Assembly (NCBI RefSeq): GCF_014529535.1
Contig: NW_023503972.1
Span: 2,046,001-2,110,000, forward strand
From: Bradysia coprophila
Lineage: Eukaryota > Arthropoda > Insecta > Diptera > Sciaridae
DNA: 64,000 nt
Direction: 5' to 3'
The translations under genes and the position numbers were made by a program. Below, piece by piece: positions 36,667 through 48,466 of this stretch. The notes beneath the pieces were generated by a model, which was given only the letters and a program-made list of their open reading frames with translations, made no database searches and was not told where the DNA came from. Position 1 is the stretch's first letter. Each line of letters opens with the position of its first letter.

Positions 36667-38243
36667 ATGAAATTCTTCATTGGGAAACAACATTTAATAA
36701 CCGACGATGAACATCAATCCGAATTGGATGACCTGTAAATTGATTTCAATTTTTGTCACTCGATTTTTCATTCATTCCCCTGAAATTGGATCACTTCCCA
36801 GACATTCGGCACTGCTTCGAAATTTAATAAATTTATTTCTCCTAGAAGCCGTGGGTACCGTCCTGGTAGTTCGAGGAAGATACGCCGAAGGGCAGTGCTA
36901 AAAAATGGCGAATGCAATGTGATCCAGAAGAAAATCGCTCAGAGACGAATCCGTTTTCTGCAGGACATTTTCACCACCTTAGTCGATTCACAGTGGCGCT
37001 GGACGCTGCTGGTGTTCGCATTAAGCTTCTTCTTGTCGTGGCTGGCATTTGCGGTCATTTGGTGGCTCATTGCATTTACGCACGGTGATTTGGAGGAAAT
37101 GCATCTACCACCGCACCAAGGTCAGTCTTTGACGAATGATTTTCTTCCAAAAAGTTTTTTTTTTGGATGTGACGTGATGGGTGTCCTTTCTGCGGTAGAT
37201 CCCATCAAACCAATTTCAATCTTTCAGGTGATAATGCATGGACGCCATGTGTCTTTAACATCGTCTCGTTCACTTCTTGCTTCCTATTCTCGATTGAAAC
37301 TCAACACACAATCGGTTATGGCGTTCGTACCACGACCGAGGAATGTCCCGAAGCAATATTCATGATGTGTTTCCAATCCATTTACGGTGTCATGGTGCAG
37401 GCGTTCATGGTCGGTATAGTGTTTGCCAAAATGACCAGGCCCAAGCAACGCACCCAAACATTGCTGTTTACGAAAAATGCGGTCATTTGTCAAAGAGACG
37501 GTGAACTGGCACTTATGTTCCGAGTCGGTGATATGAGAAAGAGTCACATCATTGGAGCAAGTGTTCGCGCTCAGTTAATCCGTAGTCGACAGACCAAAGA
37601 GGGTGAAATGCTGGCACAGTATCAAACTGGTACGTACATCAATCCAGCTAGGTCCGATGAACTTAATGATAAAAAATTCCTTCATAGAACTCGAAATCGG
37701 AAGCGATGGATGCTCATCAGATCTGTTCTTCATATGGCCAACGGTTATTGTACATGTCATCAATGCCGACTCACCATTCTATAATATGTCCGCAGCCGAC
37801 ATGTTGCAGGATAAATTCGAAATTATTGTGCTATTGGAAGGTACCGTCGAATCAACCGGTCAAACTACACAGGCCCGAACCAGTTATCTGAATATGGAAA
37901 TTCTGTGGGGCCACCGATTTGACCCAGTCGTCGGTTACAATAAAGAGCGACAAGGCTACGAGATTGACTACTCGAAATTCAACGAAACGATTCAAGTTGA
38001 CACTCCGTTGTGCTCGGCAAGGGAATTGGCTGAGTTTTATGCAGTACAGGGTGATTACAGAAATGCAGGTAACAAACCGGATGCGCAGTCATATTATGCG
38101 TTTGTGTTTGTCGGCTTAGTTTTTAAATTTTGTGTTCTCTTTGGTAATGGTTTTCAGAAGACACTCCATTCGCATTCCAAGAACAGCAACGGCGACTGCA
38201 GCCGGAACCAGTAAATGATGACAAGGATGTTGCATTGCCATAA
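36667..38243 (+). CDS. Irk2: Inward-rectifier K+ channel (Irk2-like), complete, short-tail form
   Basis: Exons 36667-36734, 36846-37120, 37228-37629, 37688-38068 and 38158-38243 (TAA) join in frame to 403 residues. Introns are 58-111 bp, GT-AG. In order: a short cytoplasmic start ([15 protein letters not shown]), [20 protein letters not shown], the slide helix ending DSQWRW, membrane helix 1 at about 76-101, the pore loop with the K+ filter TIGYG at 142-146, and helix 2 ending [10 protein letters not shown]. The cytoplasmic domain follows ([38 protein letters not shown]). The product should be a tetrameric plasma-membrane channel that sets resting potential and K+ transport. This proximal first exon is one of four candidates. 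The family call is certain; the Irk2 name rests on resemblance. Confidence 0.93.
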
Positions 38244-38381
38244 ACATATTGATTGAATAATTTTGTGTGTTCGTCCGTTCTTTGCTTCTTGTTCTCTACT
38301 ATATGTGTAAGAAACATTCGCTTTGGTCATACTCAACATACTCTCGTATTTGTCACTCAATGTCTTTGATTTATTTCCTAG

Positions 38382-38611
38382 AATTTCTAAGTCACAGTGT
38401 GTCGAACGACATCAAACGACTACCGCTGCTATCAACCGTAATTCCTAACGGATTGACTAATCAACCGTCAAAGTTCAAACAAAAGGGCTACGAATCGGTT
38501 ACAAATTCTCATCTGTACATTTCCAATCAGAATAAATTCTACCGTCGACATTCGGACAGCTGCAGTGATTCGGAGTCGGTGAAATCGCACCCAGGCTTCA
38601 CAAGGGTGTGA
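38382..38611 (+). CDS. Irk2: Irk2-like alternative last exon (long C-terminal tail)
   Basis: The acceptor TTTCCTAG/AATTTC at 38382 has the same phase as 38158, so exon 37688-38068 can splice to either. This exon adds 75 residues (EFLSHSVSNDIKRL... ending SESVKSHPGFTRV) in place of the 28-residue tail [15 protein letters not shown]... of the short form. The first exon form of the channel would then be 451 residues. Reading through both tails in series is ruled out by the stop at 38241. The frame from 38267 to the acceptor is open but is intron or 3' UTR in this model. Confidence 0.7.
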
Positions 38612-39048
38612 TCGTATATTCTATGTGAAAATGGGATGAGTTTATTGGATTGGTCAGACCGGAGAGATATTAATTTATTTTACAAAATTTGATGTAACTT
38701 CCATAATAATCAAGTATATGAGTGTGGTTGTTGTTGTTACTTATGTGTAAGTAGTGGTGTAGCATTATGTGTCTGCAAAGAAAAAAAAAGTCAAATGAAT
38801 TAAATTCAATTTAATTGACAAAATGAGGCGTTTTGTTATAGACTCAGTAGAAGGACTCTTCTTCTCATCGTCCAATGAAATTCCGACTTCATCAGGAAAG
38901 ATCATCTCACACGTTATCACTGCTTTCACTAATTTGCAACTCATCAACATTACCCTCGGCTTGTTTACATCGAGTCTATTGTTTTTGAGTTTTGAAGGTA
39001 CGCAAAACACTTCATTCAGCTTACAGTGCGACGATACAATTTCTCATT
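38612..39048 (+). other. 3' flank of the Irk2-like gene
   Basis: Probable 3' untranslated sequence. No textbook AATAAA seen close to the stop. Confidence 0.35.
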
Positions 39049-39156
39049 TTACTACCTGCCCCATGCGAAAGTTGACCATAACATAGTAATTTGCCCCCTG
39101 CGATATGGACTATGTTCGGTTCCACTTTCAACTTTCGTATGAGGCAGGTCAGTAAA
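39049..39156. repeat. MITE-like hairpin family C, copy 3
   Basis: TTTACTACCTGCCCCATGCG at the left, CGTATGAGGCAGGTCAGTAA at the right, with inner GAAAGTTGACC / CAACTTTCG arms. The best preserved of the four copies. Confidence 0.75.
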
Positions 39157-42100
39157 CCAGAATACAACTTTGTGATAATCGCGAACTTTCCGAAGGAATC
39201 TACATGATCTCCTCACATCTCCTCAGTGATTCGTTTCCCAAAGGAAGCAGAAGGTTTTATCAGCTGCAGGTACAGAATCTATTCCTTCATTAGTTTCATG
39301 ATGCATTTTGCCACAATAGGCTCAGATCTCTTGCCTTTTACTACAATGAGGATTTATTGTCGGTCAAAATAAAAGTCCAGACGCGAAGACACCTGCAAAA
39401 TTGAAGGGTTTTTAAAAGATGGAACCGCTGGAAAAGAAACGGCCTTCGCGAAAGGTACATGGTTGCTATTTCTCATTGTACACCAACCTCAGGTATTGCT
39501 CCTTCGGGTATTTTAAGCTTCAAGATGAGTGCCTACCATTTTTAGATGACAAAAACGCCTTAATTTACTTCTTATTGAAAAGTTTGAAGTTTCCCTTATA
39601 AAGCAGGGAACAAAGGAGCTCTTGTCCACTCTGCACAAATCCATATCTCCGGAAAACGTCTTTTTGCAAATTTTTAAAAGTTTGAGCAAATTTAGCAAAT
39701 AAATTTTCCAAAAATATGCCCTGCCTGTCAATCTACAAACTTAACCTGTAGAATTCTTCGTCGTAAAATCCGAAAAAAGCATGAAAATTTAACTTCAGGA
39801 TGGTAACCAAACTTTTTTATGGTTGTAAATGTTCTGTTAAAAGTGGTCCTTATCAACTGAATTACTATCCGTTCAACTAAAGTGACTCATACAGACATTA
39901 ACCTTAATAAGGCCCTAACTTTCAATCAACCGAATAAAACTTATTAGCTGGATCTTATCACCTTTATACTTCCGTCGTCGTTGTCCATAACAGGTGACTC
40001 ACCTGGGATACGTATATTTTGTTCTAATCATATGCAATCTTCAGCAACAGCAAACAAACATTGTTGTACTAAATGCTACATGTATGGACATCTGTTGAAA
40101 AGACGTGAAATAGTGTCTCTTTAATAAATCCCCTGCAGTTATACTTCCAGTTCGGTTGCATACTTAACACTTTCGGGTAAGATTTTTATTTTATAAATTT
40201 CAGTTATGTGTTACTTATATATCGTATTGTTCACTCGAAGTCATGTGAAAAATGGTTCTAAACTGCAATTGTAATTGACCCGCTAATTTTTTTCAAAAAT
40301 CATCTTAATGTATGCGCACACAGAGACCATCATGGTATTCATGCCATTCTTTAATCATCAGCTGTGGATGGATAGATAAAAACAAACAATGCCAAATAAA
40401 ATTTATCTCTGTTCGGCGCACTAAATAATTATGCAATAAATCAAATCCAGTGGAACCAACTAACCGTCTACCATACCATTTAGTGATTTAGTAATGTTTA
40501 AATCTACGAAGAAAATAAAAAAAGTAAAAGAAAAACAATAACGATCTTGCCACGGTTCACGTTCAAACATAATTAGCCTATTTGGTATTATGTCTAAGCT
40601 GATCGTCGATGGTAGAGAAGTAATTTTGTGATCATATTTCACAAAATTCACCTTCGTGAACTTGAATGCAAGTTCAAGTTTTGTTTTTTGTTCTTTCGTT
40701 CAGAAGGAATCATTTATTCCGATTTCCATTTGTCGTAAGAAATTTCTGAAATAATTTTGTTTAGATTGGCAAACTTGTGAATTTGTTGCGTATTATCAGC
40801 ACAGATTGAGTGAGCGGCCGGCATTTTACATTCAATAGTTATTTATGCCACATAGGATTTATCACCGAGTTGCCGTTTTTCTGAACGAATAAAGTCAACG
40901 AAAGTTTTATCTCTCGTCACTAAGGTAAGAAAAGGTTTTTTTAACACTTTGCCGTCAATGACTAAAAGGTAGCTACCTATCACGGACGGCTATCATCTGT
41001 TATTGATAACGACTTCAGAAATAAACGAAAATCTGTGACTAATACTAGCTTATATAGCAAAACAGTTCAAACAAAATGAAGTAAAAGATTTGAAATCAAC
41101 ATATTGAAAATGCTTATTCAAATGAAGTAATAGATCCGATAGTATAACTGCTGATATGATTGGCGTCTGTGAAAGTTCAATTCATTTACTGTAATTACTG
41201 TTGCCTGGTGGAACGAAGGACAGGGTTCCCATTAGCCATTTAGATTTTTTCCTCATGTTTCATAATGTTGAGTAAACGCCCCCTATAAAAACATCTTATA
41301 AGCATGCTAGGGATGACTTCTTACTTCTTAGATTAATGCAACATGATTCGGATTCCGACACCGAAATATCATTGAAGCCAACGAAGCCAACCGTTTAATT
41401 TTGCTGTTTTTCAATTTTTTCAAAGGGAATATCCCAGAGTCTACTTAATTTAATTACTTATACTTAGAATCCGTTAAACCTTGGTGCTGTTGACGAAAAT
41501 TCCGCGTTTAATAAAAAAAAATTAAAATGAACTTGTCTCCTGCACCAGCTGAAGGTGCCTATATGTTTAAAATTGATGTTTTTTTTAACATTTACGAAAA
41601 TGCTGATGCTCTGACAAATTATAGGAATGTTAAAAAACAGAAATCATTTTTTATCGCTGCCATTATATTATGCATCGACCTGAACTTGCACCAATTTTAC
41701 CACCCACTGGCGACATTACATATTCTTTACTTCATTTTCACAAATTAAAATCTGAAAAAAGAGCTCAGAAGGTGTTTGCAGGCAACGGACTAACTGACAT
41801 GCGATATGTCATGTGAGATGCCAGTTTTTTGTACGTGATTTTTGGAAGAAAAAAATTGCTTTCATTTACAAATAGCAAATTTACGAAAAGTGCACGGTAT
41901 ATACGAAGAGAAAAAAGGGCACTCAAATCGCATTATATTTAACAATCTATATAATTATCAACACTTTTGCATATATTCCGCAAAAAAAACAAAAAAGAAG
42001 AACCGAGACAGCTTTTAAAAAAACCCAAAAAATACGTTCGTTATTACATGGATGGGCTTCTTATTGAATTGTTTGCCTGAAATTATAATGCCGCATTTTG

Positions 42101-42357
42101 CATTTAAATATAAAATTCAATTATATGCACTTTAATGATATGTTGTAGAACATAAACTAAAAGAAAAATATTTCACTTCAAAGAAAATCGTTTTTTTTTC
42201 TTCACAACTTACAGCACGGTACATGGCATCGCAGTGAAACAATGACATGGATTTGAGTTTGCTAAAAACCCGATACTGCCGCGTACTCATTGTTCTGTTT
42301 CAGATTGGGTTTTATTCGACTTATAAAGTTACTAGAACTGAATTACTGAGCATTGTA
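39157..42357. other. Intergenic DNA, repeat fragments only
   Basis: No gene seen. Family E sequence is present near 39970-40000 and, inverted, at 41005-41135. Short frames such as 41527-41748 have no coding signature. Confidence 0.4.
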
Positions 42358-42495
42358 CGAGCAGGAGCGGTTACAGAACATTAAATATTTAAAGTCTGCT
42401 TGAAATAGCGAAGCCACAGTAGAACAGACAAAGAGAAGAGAATATAGAAAACTCATGCCGTTATAGCGCTTCAGGAACGATATTACGGCAGACAA
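42358..42495. repeat. Family F element fragment, copy 2
   Basis: Shares GAAAACTCATGCCGTTAT and a GCTTGAAATAGCGAAG stretch (inverted) with 35597-35886. Confidence 0.5.
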
Positions 42496-42997
42496 TCTTT
42501 ATTCCATTTTCTGTTACAACTCTATCGAGTCTCTCGACACTTTGCTTTTTCGCTGAAAGGATTCAATGAACCCGTTTTGTTAAACATAATGCTGATTGAT
42601 AGATCATGATCTGAGGACCCCAACTAAGTGATTAATTTTTCAATCGGTGAGAAGGAAGGGCGAGACGCCTAGCAGGAAATAATTGTACCAAACCAAGGTG
42701 TCACGTTTCACATAGACTGTTTCTCGAACTCTTATCGCATTGGTAGAGTTATAACAGAAAAGAGAATCGAGAATGATTGCGTAATTATGCTCCAGGAGTA
42801 AGAGGAAATCTGTGTTTTTTAACGAAACCATGTTACGTTAGGTAAACATTAGCTTAGTCTAAACAAAAACGTGTTCTTAAAATCTTTTTAATAAAAATCA
42901 TAAGAATATTAGTAACTCTTTAGCGGCCAATGGTTGATACTCTCTGCATATTAGGTTACTCTTTTATAAATGGCAAACGTACCGGCGATATGATCTT

Positions 42998-43113
42998 TTA
43001 CGTGTTACGGCATGTTTCATTTTTATTTACATTGCCTAATCACGTAAAGCATTGTACTTACGAGGTTCCAAGTTGTTATTTGACACAACTTGGAACCTCG
43101 GAAGTAATATACT
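42998..43113. repeat. Hairpin element family B, copy 2
   Basis: See 8703-8845. The hairpin at 43061-43100 has a shorter stem and a loop of only a few bases. Confidence 0.75.
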
Positions 43114-43189
43114 ATTACTTCTCTTGTTTGACGTTTGACAGAGTTTTTGAAATGAAAAATCTTTTACTATGCTGGTGCATGTAATAAGG

Positions 43190-43375
43190 CTATTACATGT
43201 ATAGGCAATAACCTTTACATCACTCGCATAGTAAAACGCCGTACTACACACGGAAAATAAAGTGATATCTCGTATCACGATGAGTAAATGTACCTCGGGC
43301 TAAAGCCCTCGGTTACTTTTACTCATCTGGATACGAGATATCACTTTACTTCCCTTGCATAGTAATGTACTATTA
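43190..43375. repeat. Hairpin element family D, copy 2
   Basis: AAAGTGATATCTCGTATCAC pairs with GGATACGAGATATCACTTTA (43258-43348) around apex TACCTCGGGCTAAAGCCCTC. The flanks resemble 23490-23635. Confidence 0.8.
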
Positions 43376-43408
43376 ATTCATTCGTTTTAACATCAATTCT
43401 GCTATTAA

Positions 43409-44820
43409 GGCCCGTCATTGGGAAATGACAGGACAGATTCCCGAAAATGTATGGAAAATTTTATCACAAAAATTCACCGAAAAGATTCAAAGAAACTCAC
43501 CCATGATGCTTTCCATTGTATTCGTGCACCGTCTCTTCATGTCCCCAAGGCATATTTAAACACTAAAACACTTTTTACTCGATGCAAAAACAAAATTTTG
43601 TTTTTTGTTTTGTCGCGATAAAACACAGAAAATATTTCGACACAACTGTGACACTCCGCTATTATAAGGACTAGAATGAATGTTTGCTGTGTTCACTTCG
43701 GCGGTAAAATATTTTCATTCAAAAAAGTGTCCGACACTTCAACGATGGTAGACACTTATTAAAATTGTAACCTCTCCCACTTCTTTAGTAAGCTAACAAG
43801 ACTTCGCTGAGTCTAATTATGCCACCTCTTTGAACAAAAATATCGGCTGAGGTCGAATAATTCTCCGCTGAGCTTTAACAAACCTCTGCTGAGCTCTAAC
43901 AATTCTCCGCTGAGCTTTGACAAACCTCTAATGAGCTCTAATAATTCTCCGCTAGGCTTCAGTAAGAGTCCGTCAGACCTTAGCACGTTGTAGTAAGGCA
44001 ATGAAGCTAAGCGAACACTCAATAAGCATCAGCGGATACCTAATAATTGTTGCTATGATTTGATAGCTCCACTTAGCTTCGGCAGATCTCCGCTGAGTGT
44101 CCGATTCACTCCATTAAGCCTTCCTGCAACTTGCTTAGTCCTAACGGCCACTTTTTGTAGCCTAGCGGAGAATTATTATAGCTCAGCGGAGGTTTGTTAA
44201 AGCTCAGCGAAGAATTATTAGAGCTCAGCGGAGAATTATTAGAACTCAGCCGATATTTTTATTCAAAGAGGTGGCATAATTAGACTTCGCGAAGTCTTCT
44301 TTGCTTACTAAAGAGGAACGAACATTTATTTACGCTCAGCGCAGTCTTACGAGAGGCTAAATTTTTAATAAATGCTCTCCCATCGTTGAAAGAATGTCCG
44401 CTGAGCTCTCGTAAAGCTTTAAAAAATGGTCGATGAGCATTATTAAATGTATACGCTACCCTTTGTCAACCGTTTGATGATTGTTTTTAAATGTCCGACA
44501 CTTTTTTGAATGAAAATATTTTACCGCCGAAGTGAACACAGCAAACATTGATTCTAGTACTTATAGTAGCGGAGTGTCAGAGTAGTGTCGAAATATTTAC
44601 TGTGTTTTTGTCGCGACAAAACAAAAAAAAACTTTTTGTTTTTGCATCGAGTAAAAAGTGTTTTAGTGTTCAAATATGCCTTGGCGACCTAAAGAGACTA
44701 TGCCCGAATATAATGGAAAGCATAAGAGGTGAGTTTCTTTGCATTTTTTCGGTGAATTTTTGTGATAAAATTTTACATACATTTTCGGGAAACTGTCCTG
44801 TCATTTCCCAATGACGGGCC
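43409..44820. mobile_element. Foldback element with TTAA target duplication
   Basis: GGCCCGTCATTGGGAAATGA (from 43409) is inverted as TCATTTCCCAATGACGGGCC (to 44820), and TTAA sits directly outside each end (43405-43408, 44821-44824). The outer arms are about 330 bp (43409-43740 and about 44490-44820). The centre (43795-44310) is a second inverted array of short units such as CTCCGCTGAGCTTTAACAAA. Each outer arm holds a 53-nt ATG-to-donor segment (minus 43553-43501, plus 44676-44728). No transposase ORF remains. TTAA targets are known for the piggyBac and Kolobok groups; which applies is not decided by the ends I see. Confidence 0.85.
44676..44728 (+). other. Mini-exon-like segment in the right arm of the TTAA foldback
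   Basis: ATG, then MPWRPKETMPEYNGKHK, ending AAGAG/GTGAGT. The left arm has the same structure and exact length on the minus strand (43553-43501; MPWGHEETVHEYNGKHH). It may be a remnant of a first exon in the parent element's terminal repeats, or a device giving start codon plus splice donor. Confidence 0.4.
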
Positions 44821-45216
44821 TTAAGGTAAGATTATTCAGAGTTCGTCGTTCATTCGTCGTTGACGATAGCAGATGTTTAGCCTTATTTTTAAATCTTTTT
44901 GCGCTCAGAATACATATGCACATACTACGTACCAAAAATAAAAATTTAAGACAATCAGGTCCTGTGTAAGGGTAAGTGTTTTTTGGGAAACGTAGCAGCA
45001 AGAAATAAAACAACGTCAAATTAAGTTCCAAGGTCATTTGAGTTGTCGTCCAAAGAACCGTGACCGAAAAAATGCCTAAGAAGAGAACGAGCTTCCGTCG
45101 TTGTTTATGTTTTGAAAACAGAGCACTTGCACTCACGGAATTTTGAAAACCGACGCATTTTCTATTTCCTTGTTTTACTTGTATTCCTCCATATAAAAAT
45201 GCATGCAAAATTCAAA

Positions 45217-46799
45217 AAAACGAGCCATCAGAACAGTCGGAGCGTTTGCTGCGACTGAGCCCCGTACAAACCCGTATATCTATTGCGTACGTGACCCTAG
45301 TGCGTCTGTCACCCTACTTTGACCGTAAGCCTATTGCGCCGGTTAATGTAGTTAAAGTAAAATTATTATGTACATCTCACAAATTGCGCATAGCGCAATT
45401 ACGAAGCCCCGTACGACGTTCCTTTCAAATGAAACAAAAATTTCAAATCGCCCTAAAATTTTATTTTTTTTGAAGGCCCTAGTATCGGCCTCAGTCCGAT
45501 GACCCAAATTTAAAATTTTTTTCAACTACATTCTATTCGGCCTTTGATTACCTTCCAAATGAAACAAAAATTACGAAAAACGGATGAAATTTGCTCGAGT
45601 TATATGTAAAATACACATAGGGCCCTAGTATCGGCCTCAGTCCGAGGACCCAAATTTATTTTTTTTTTCAACTACATTCTATTCGGCCTTTGATTACCTC
45701 CCAAATGAAACAAAAATTACGAAAAACGGATGAAATTTGCTCGAGAAAATACACATAGGGCCCTAGTAGTGGCCTTAGTCCAAGGACCCAAATTTATTTT
45801 TTTTACAACAACATTCTAGTCGGCCTTTGATTACCTTCCAAATGAAACAAAAATTACGAAAAACGAATGAAATTTGCTCGAGTTATATGTAAAATACACA
45901 TAGGGCCCTAGTATCGGCCTCAGTCCGAGGACCCAAATTTAATTTTTTTTCAACTACATTCTATTCGGCCTTTGATTACCTCCCAAATGAAACAAAAATT
46001 ACGAAAAACGGATGAAATTTGCTCGAGTTATATGTAAAATACACATAGGGCCCTAGTAGTGGCCTAGGTCCAAGGACCCAAATTTAATTTTTTTCAACAA
46101 CATTCTATTCGGCCTTTGATTACCTTCCAAATGAAACAAAAATTACGAAAAACGGATGAAATATACTCGAGTTATATGTGAAATACACATAGGGCCCTAG
46201 TAGCGGCCTTAGGCCAAGGACCCAAATTTAATTTTTTTTCAACAACATTCTATTCGGCATTCGATTACCTTCCAAATCAAACAAAAATTACGAAAAACGA
46301 ATGAAATTTACTCGAGTTTTATGTAAAATACACATAGGGCCCTAGTAGCATTTCACTTCTAACGCCCTAACTCACGGTCCACTCACCCGATTTTAAAAAA
46401 CTTTTTTTTCCTGGATTGGTATTGACAATACCTATCATTTGCCGTGCCATTTACATTTCCATCGTTTATTTTGCCATAAATATCACCAAAAGACCTTAAA
46501 TCACTTAGGTGGCCCTAACTCACGAAGGGCCGACCCGAATATGCCCATCTTCGAACTTAGCCTCACTATTTCGACTATCTTTCAGGGAAAAAAAATTTTT
46601 GAAATCGGATTTGATTTATTCAAGATATCGACGTGACAGACGGACAGACGGACAGACTGACAGACAAAATTTTTATTGCAGATTCGTCATCTATGAACAT
46701 AGGCAAACACTTTGCCCTTACCGTCTGCTTCGAATTCCATCAATTACACACGGCATCGTAATCCTATAAGCCCCTTTGTACTTCGTACGGGGCTAAAAA
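45217..46799 (-). repeat. Dispersed repeat family A, copy 2 (about six internal units)
   Basis: The inverted copy of 371-964, with the same ends. The roughly 145-bp unit (AGGACCCAAATTT ... ACATAGGGCCCTAGTA) recurs at about 45501, 45647, 45786, 45929, 46075 and 46218. A CAGACGGA run lies at about 46634-46664. The 75-codon frame at 45246-45473 is repeat sequence. Confidence 0.85.
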
Positions 46800-47523
46800 C
46801 AGTAAACCCCAAAACAGAAAATGTGTCGGTTTTCCAAATTCCTTGAGTGTATAAACATTAAAAAAATAATAAATTTTCACTTTCTCACTTAAATTTCCTT
46901 AAATGTTTCGTTCATTCACTTGTATGATTTTTTTAACATGGTTGGTATTTCCTAAGGCGGATGGCATTTTAAACGTCCTTGAAGATGATCTATGGATGTC
47001 GGTCGGTTGTTTTCGCCTTGTCAAAAATCGTTTCTACCGAACGATGGAACAATCATATGTTCTTAGAGTGACTTCGAATTTCAGCGTGTGTCGGCTGTAA
47101 TATGTTACGCCACTGATAGAGTTTGCAATAATACAGCAATAACATGTGCAAATTCAAAGGTTCTGAAGCATTTACACTGTTGTTACGACTCGTATTACCC
47201 AGCTTGTTTTCGACTTTATTTCTTTCTTCGTTCGAAATAAGGTGAATTAATTTCGTTAATAAGTATTTCTCATTTTTAATTTACTTTTTTTTGCATTAAA
47301 GAGGTGTTTTGTATCGTTTCACATTTTAAAATGGACAGATTATTAATGCTACACGAAAGAAATTCAGGGTAATTACTCGATCTTATTATTAATATATTTT
47401 CGAATTCTTTTTATATTTTAATTCATTTACATATATGCAACGCATGAGTACTGTGTTGTTACATATGACGATACGACCGAGCTGTATACATTTTATCAGT
47501 CTAAACACCCTTAAAGGGTAAAG
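46800..47523. other. No recognised feature
   Basis: A 65-codon frame at 46903-47100 begins with a hydrophobic stretch (MFRSFTCMIFLTWLVF) but has no other support. Confidence 0.3.
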
Positions 47524-48146
47524 GTGACGCAAGTCCTTGTGACCGTTGAACCACAAAACCACTGATAACTACAAATTTCCCACTATTTTGAATATTTGAC
47601 CAAATTCTCGACCTATCGTGTAATTTCTACATAATTTTTGTCTAAAGGGCTAAGATGCAGAATTTAATATTCTTTAATATCGCCGAATTCACTTTATACC
47701 AGTCGAGTCTAATGATAAAGTGTACCAGAAACTGTTCAAAAACAATATTTAGGCCAAAAACTACCCGATAGCTAGATCGAAGGGACTATTCGAACACAAG
47801 GGCTAATAGTAGGATTATTATTTTATATGATTTTAGATGCAACAAATTAAATTTTTACCGAACTTCAATGGCTTAAACGTAACTGTTCAGTTTTCTCTAA
47901 GCTTTTTGACCAAATCTATTTTTTATTGAAAGCTAAACACATTCGTGGTTGTTATTGCGGTCTTCGATGGATTCTACTGAAAGGATGTCATCAAAAAATA
48001 ATCGAAAAAACAGTTTAGAAAAATCGCCCGAATGAATGCTTCACAACACAGCATCCATGCCTCTTAAATACATAAAATGCCCGTTACTCTTGCTATCACG
48101 ATAACTTGAAAATGTCTAAAAAAATTGCAGTGTGGACTTGCGTCAC
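47524..48146. repeat. TIR element with GTGACGCAAGTCC ends, copy 2
   Basis: GTGACGCAAGTCC (47524-47536) is perfectly inverted at 48134-48146, the same ends as 11938-12662. The interior includes a stretch related to 26196-26480, so an earlier insertion or shared ancestry is possible. Confidence 0.65.
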
Positions 48147-48466
48147 ACCTGCTAACTAACGTGTGGGTACGATTTATTTAAATTTTTTCTTAAATACTTT
48201 CGCAACAATTAAACTTGGTACACTTTGTTTATACATTTATGCATAACAGCAGTCGCATTGCAGCGCGGACACGTTTTGTCACTCACCGATAACACGAAAT
48301 CATTCGAAACTCCATAATTTCGGAATACAATGTGATAACACAGTTTCTTTATTGCTGTTCTTGCTTATATGTGTTAAATTTTCAGAGACTTATAAATAGA
48401 TAGGGCTGAACGAAGCCGAAAATTCATGAATAATGCAGGATTCAAGCCAAATGACGTCTTCTGTAT

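Noticed and set aside
44801..45208. A 135-codon minus-strand frame
   Set aside because: Starts inside repeat DNA and ends in the TTAA foldback; no motif or splice context supports it.
45246..45473. A 75-codon frame matching one at 702-935 on the other strand
   Set aside because: Conserved only because both lie in family A repeats; changes between copies do not favour synonymous sites by eye.
46903..47100. A small secreted protein (hydrophobic start MFRSFTCMIFLTWLVF)
   Set aside because: 65 codons, no Cys pattern, no promoter or polyadenylation signal, and AT-rich DNA easily gives hydrophobic starts.
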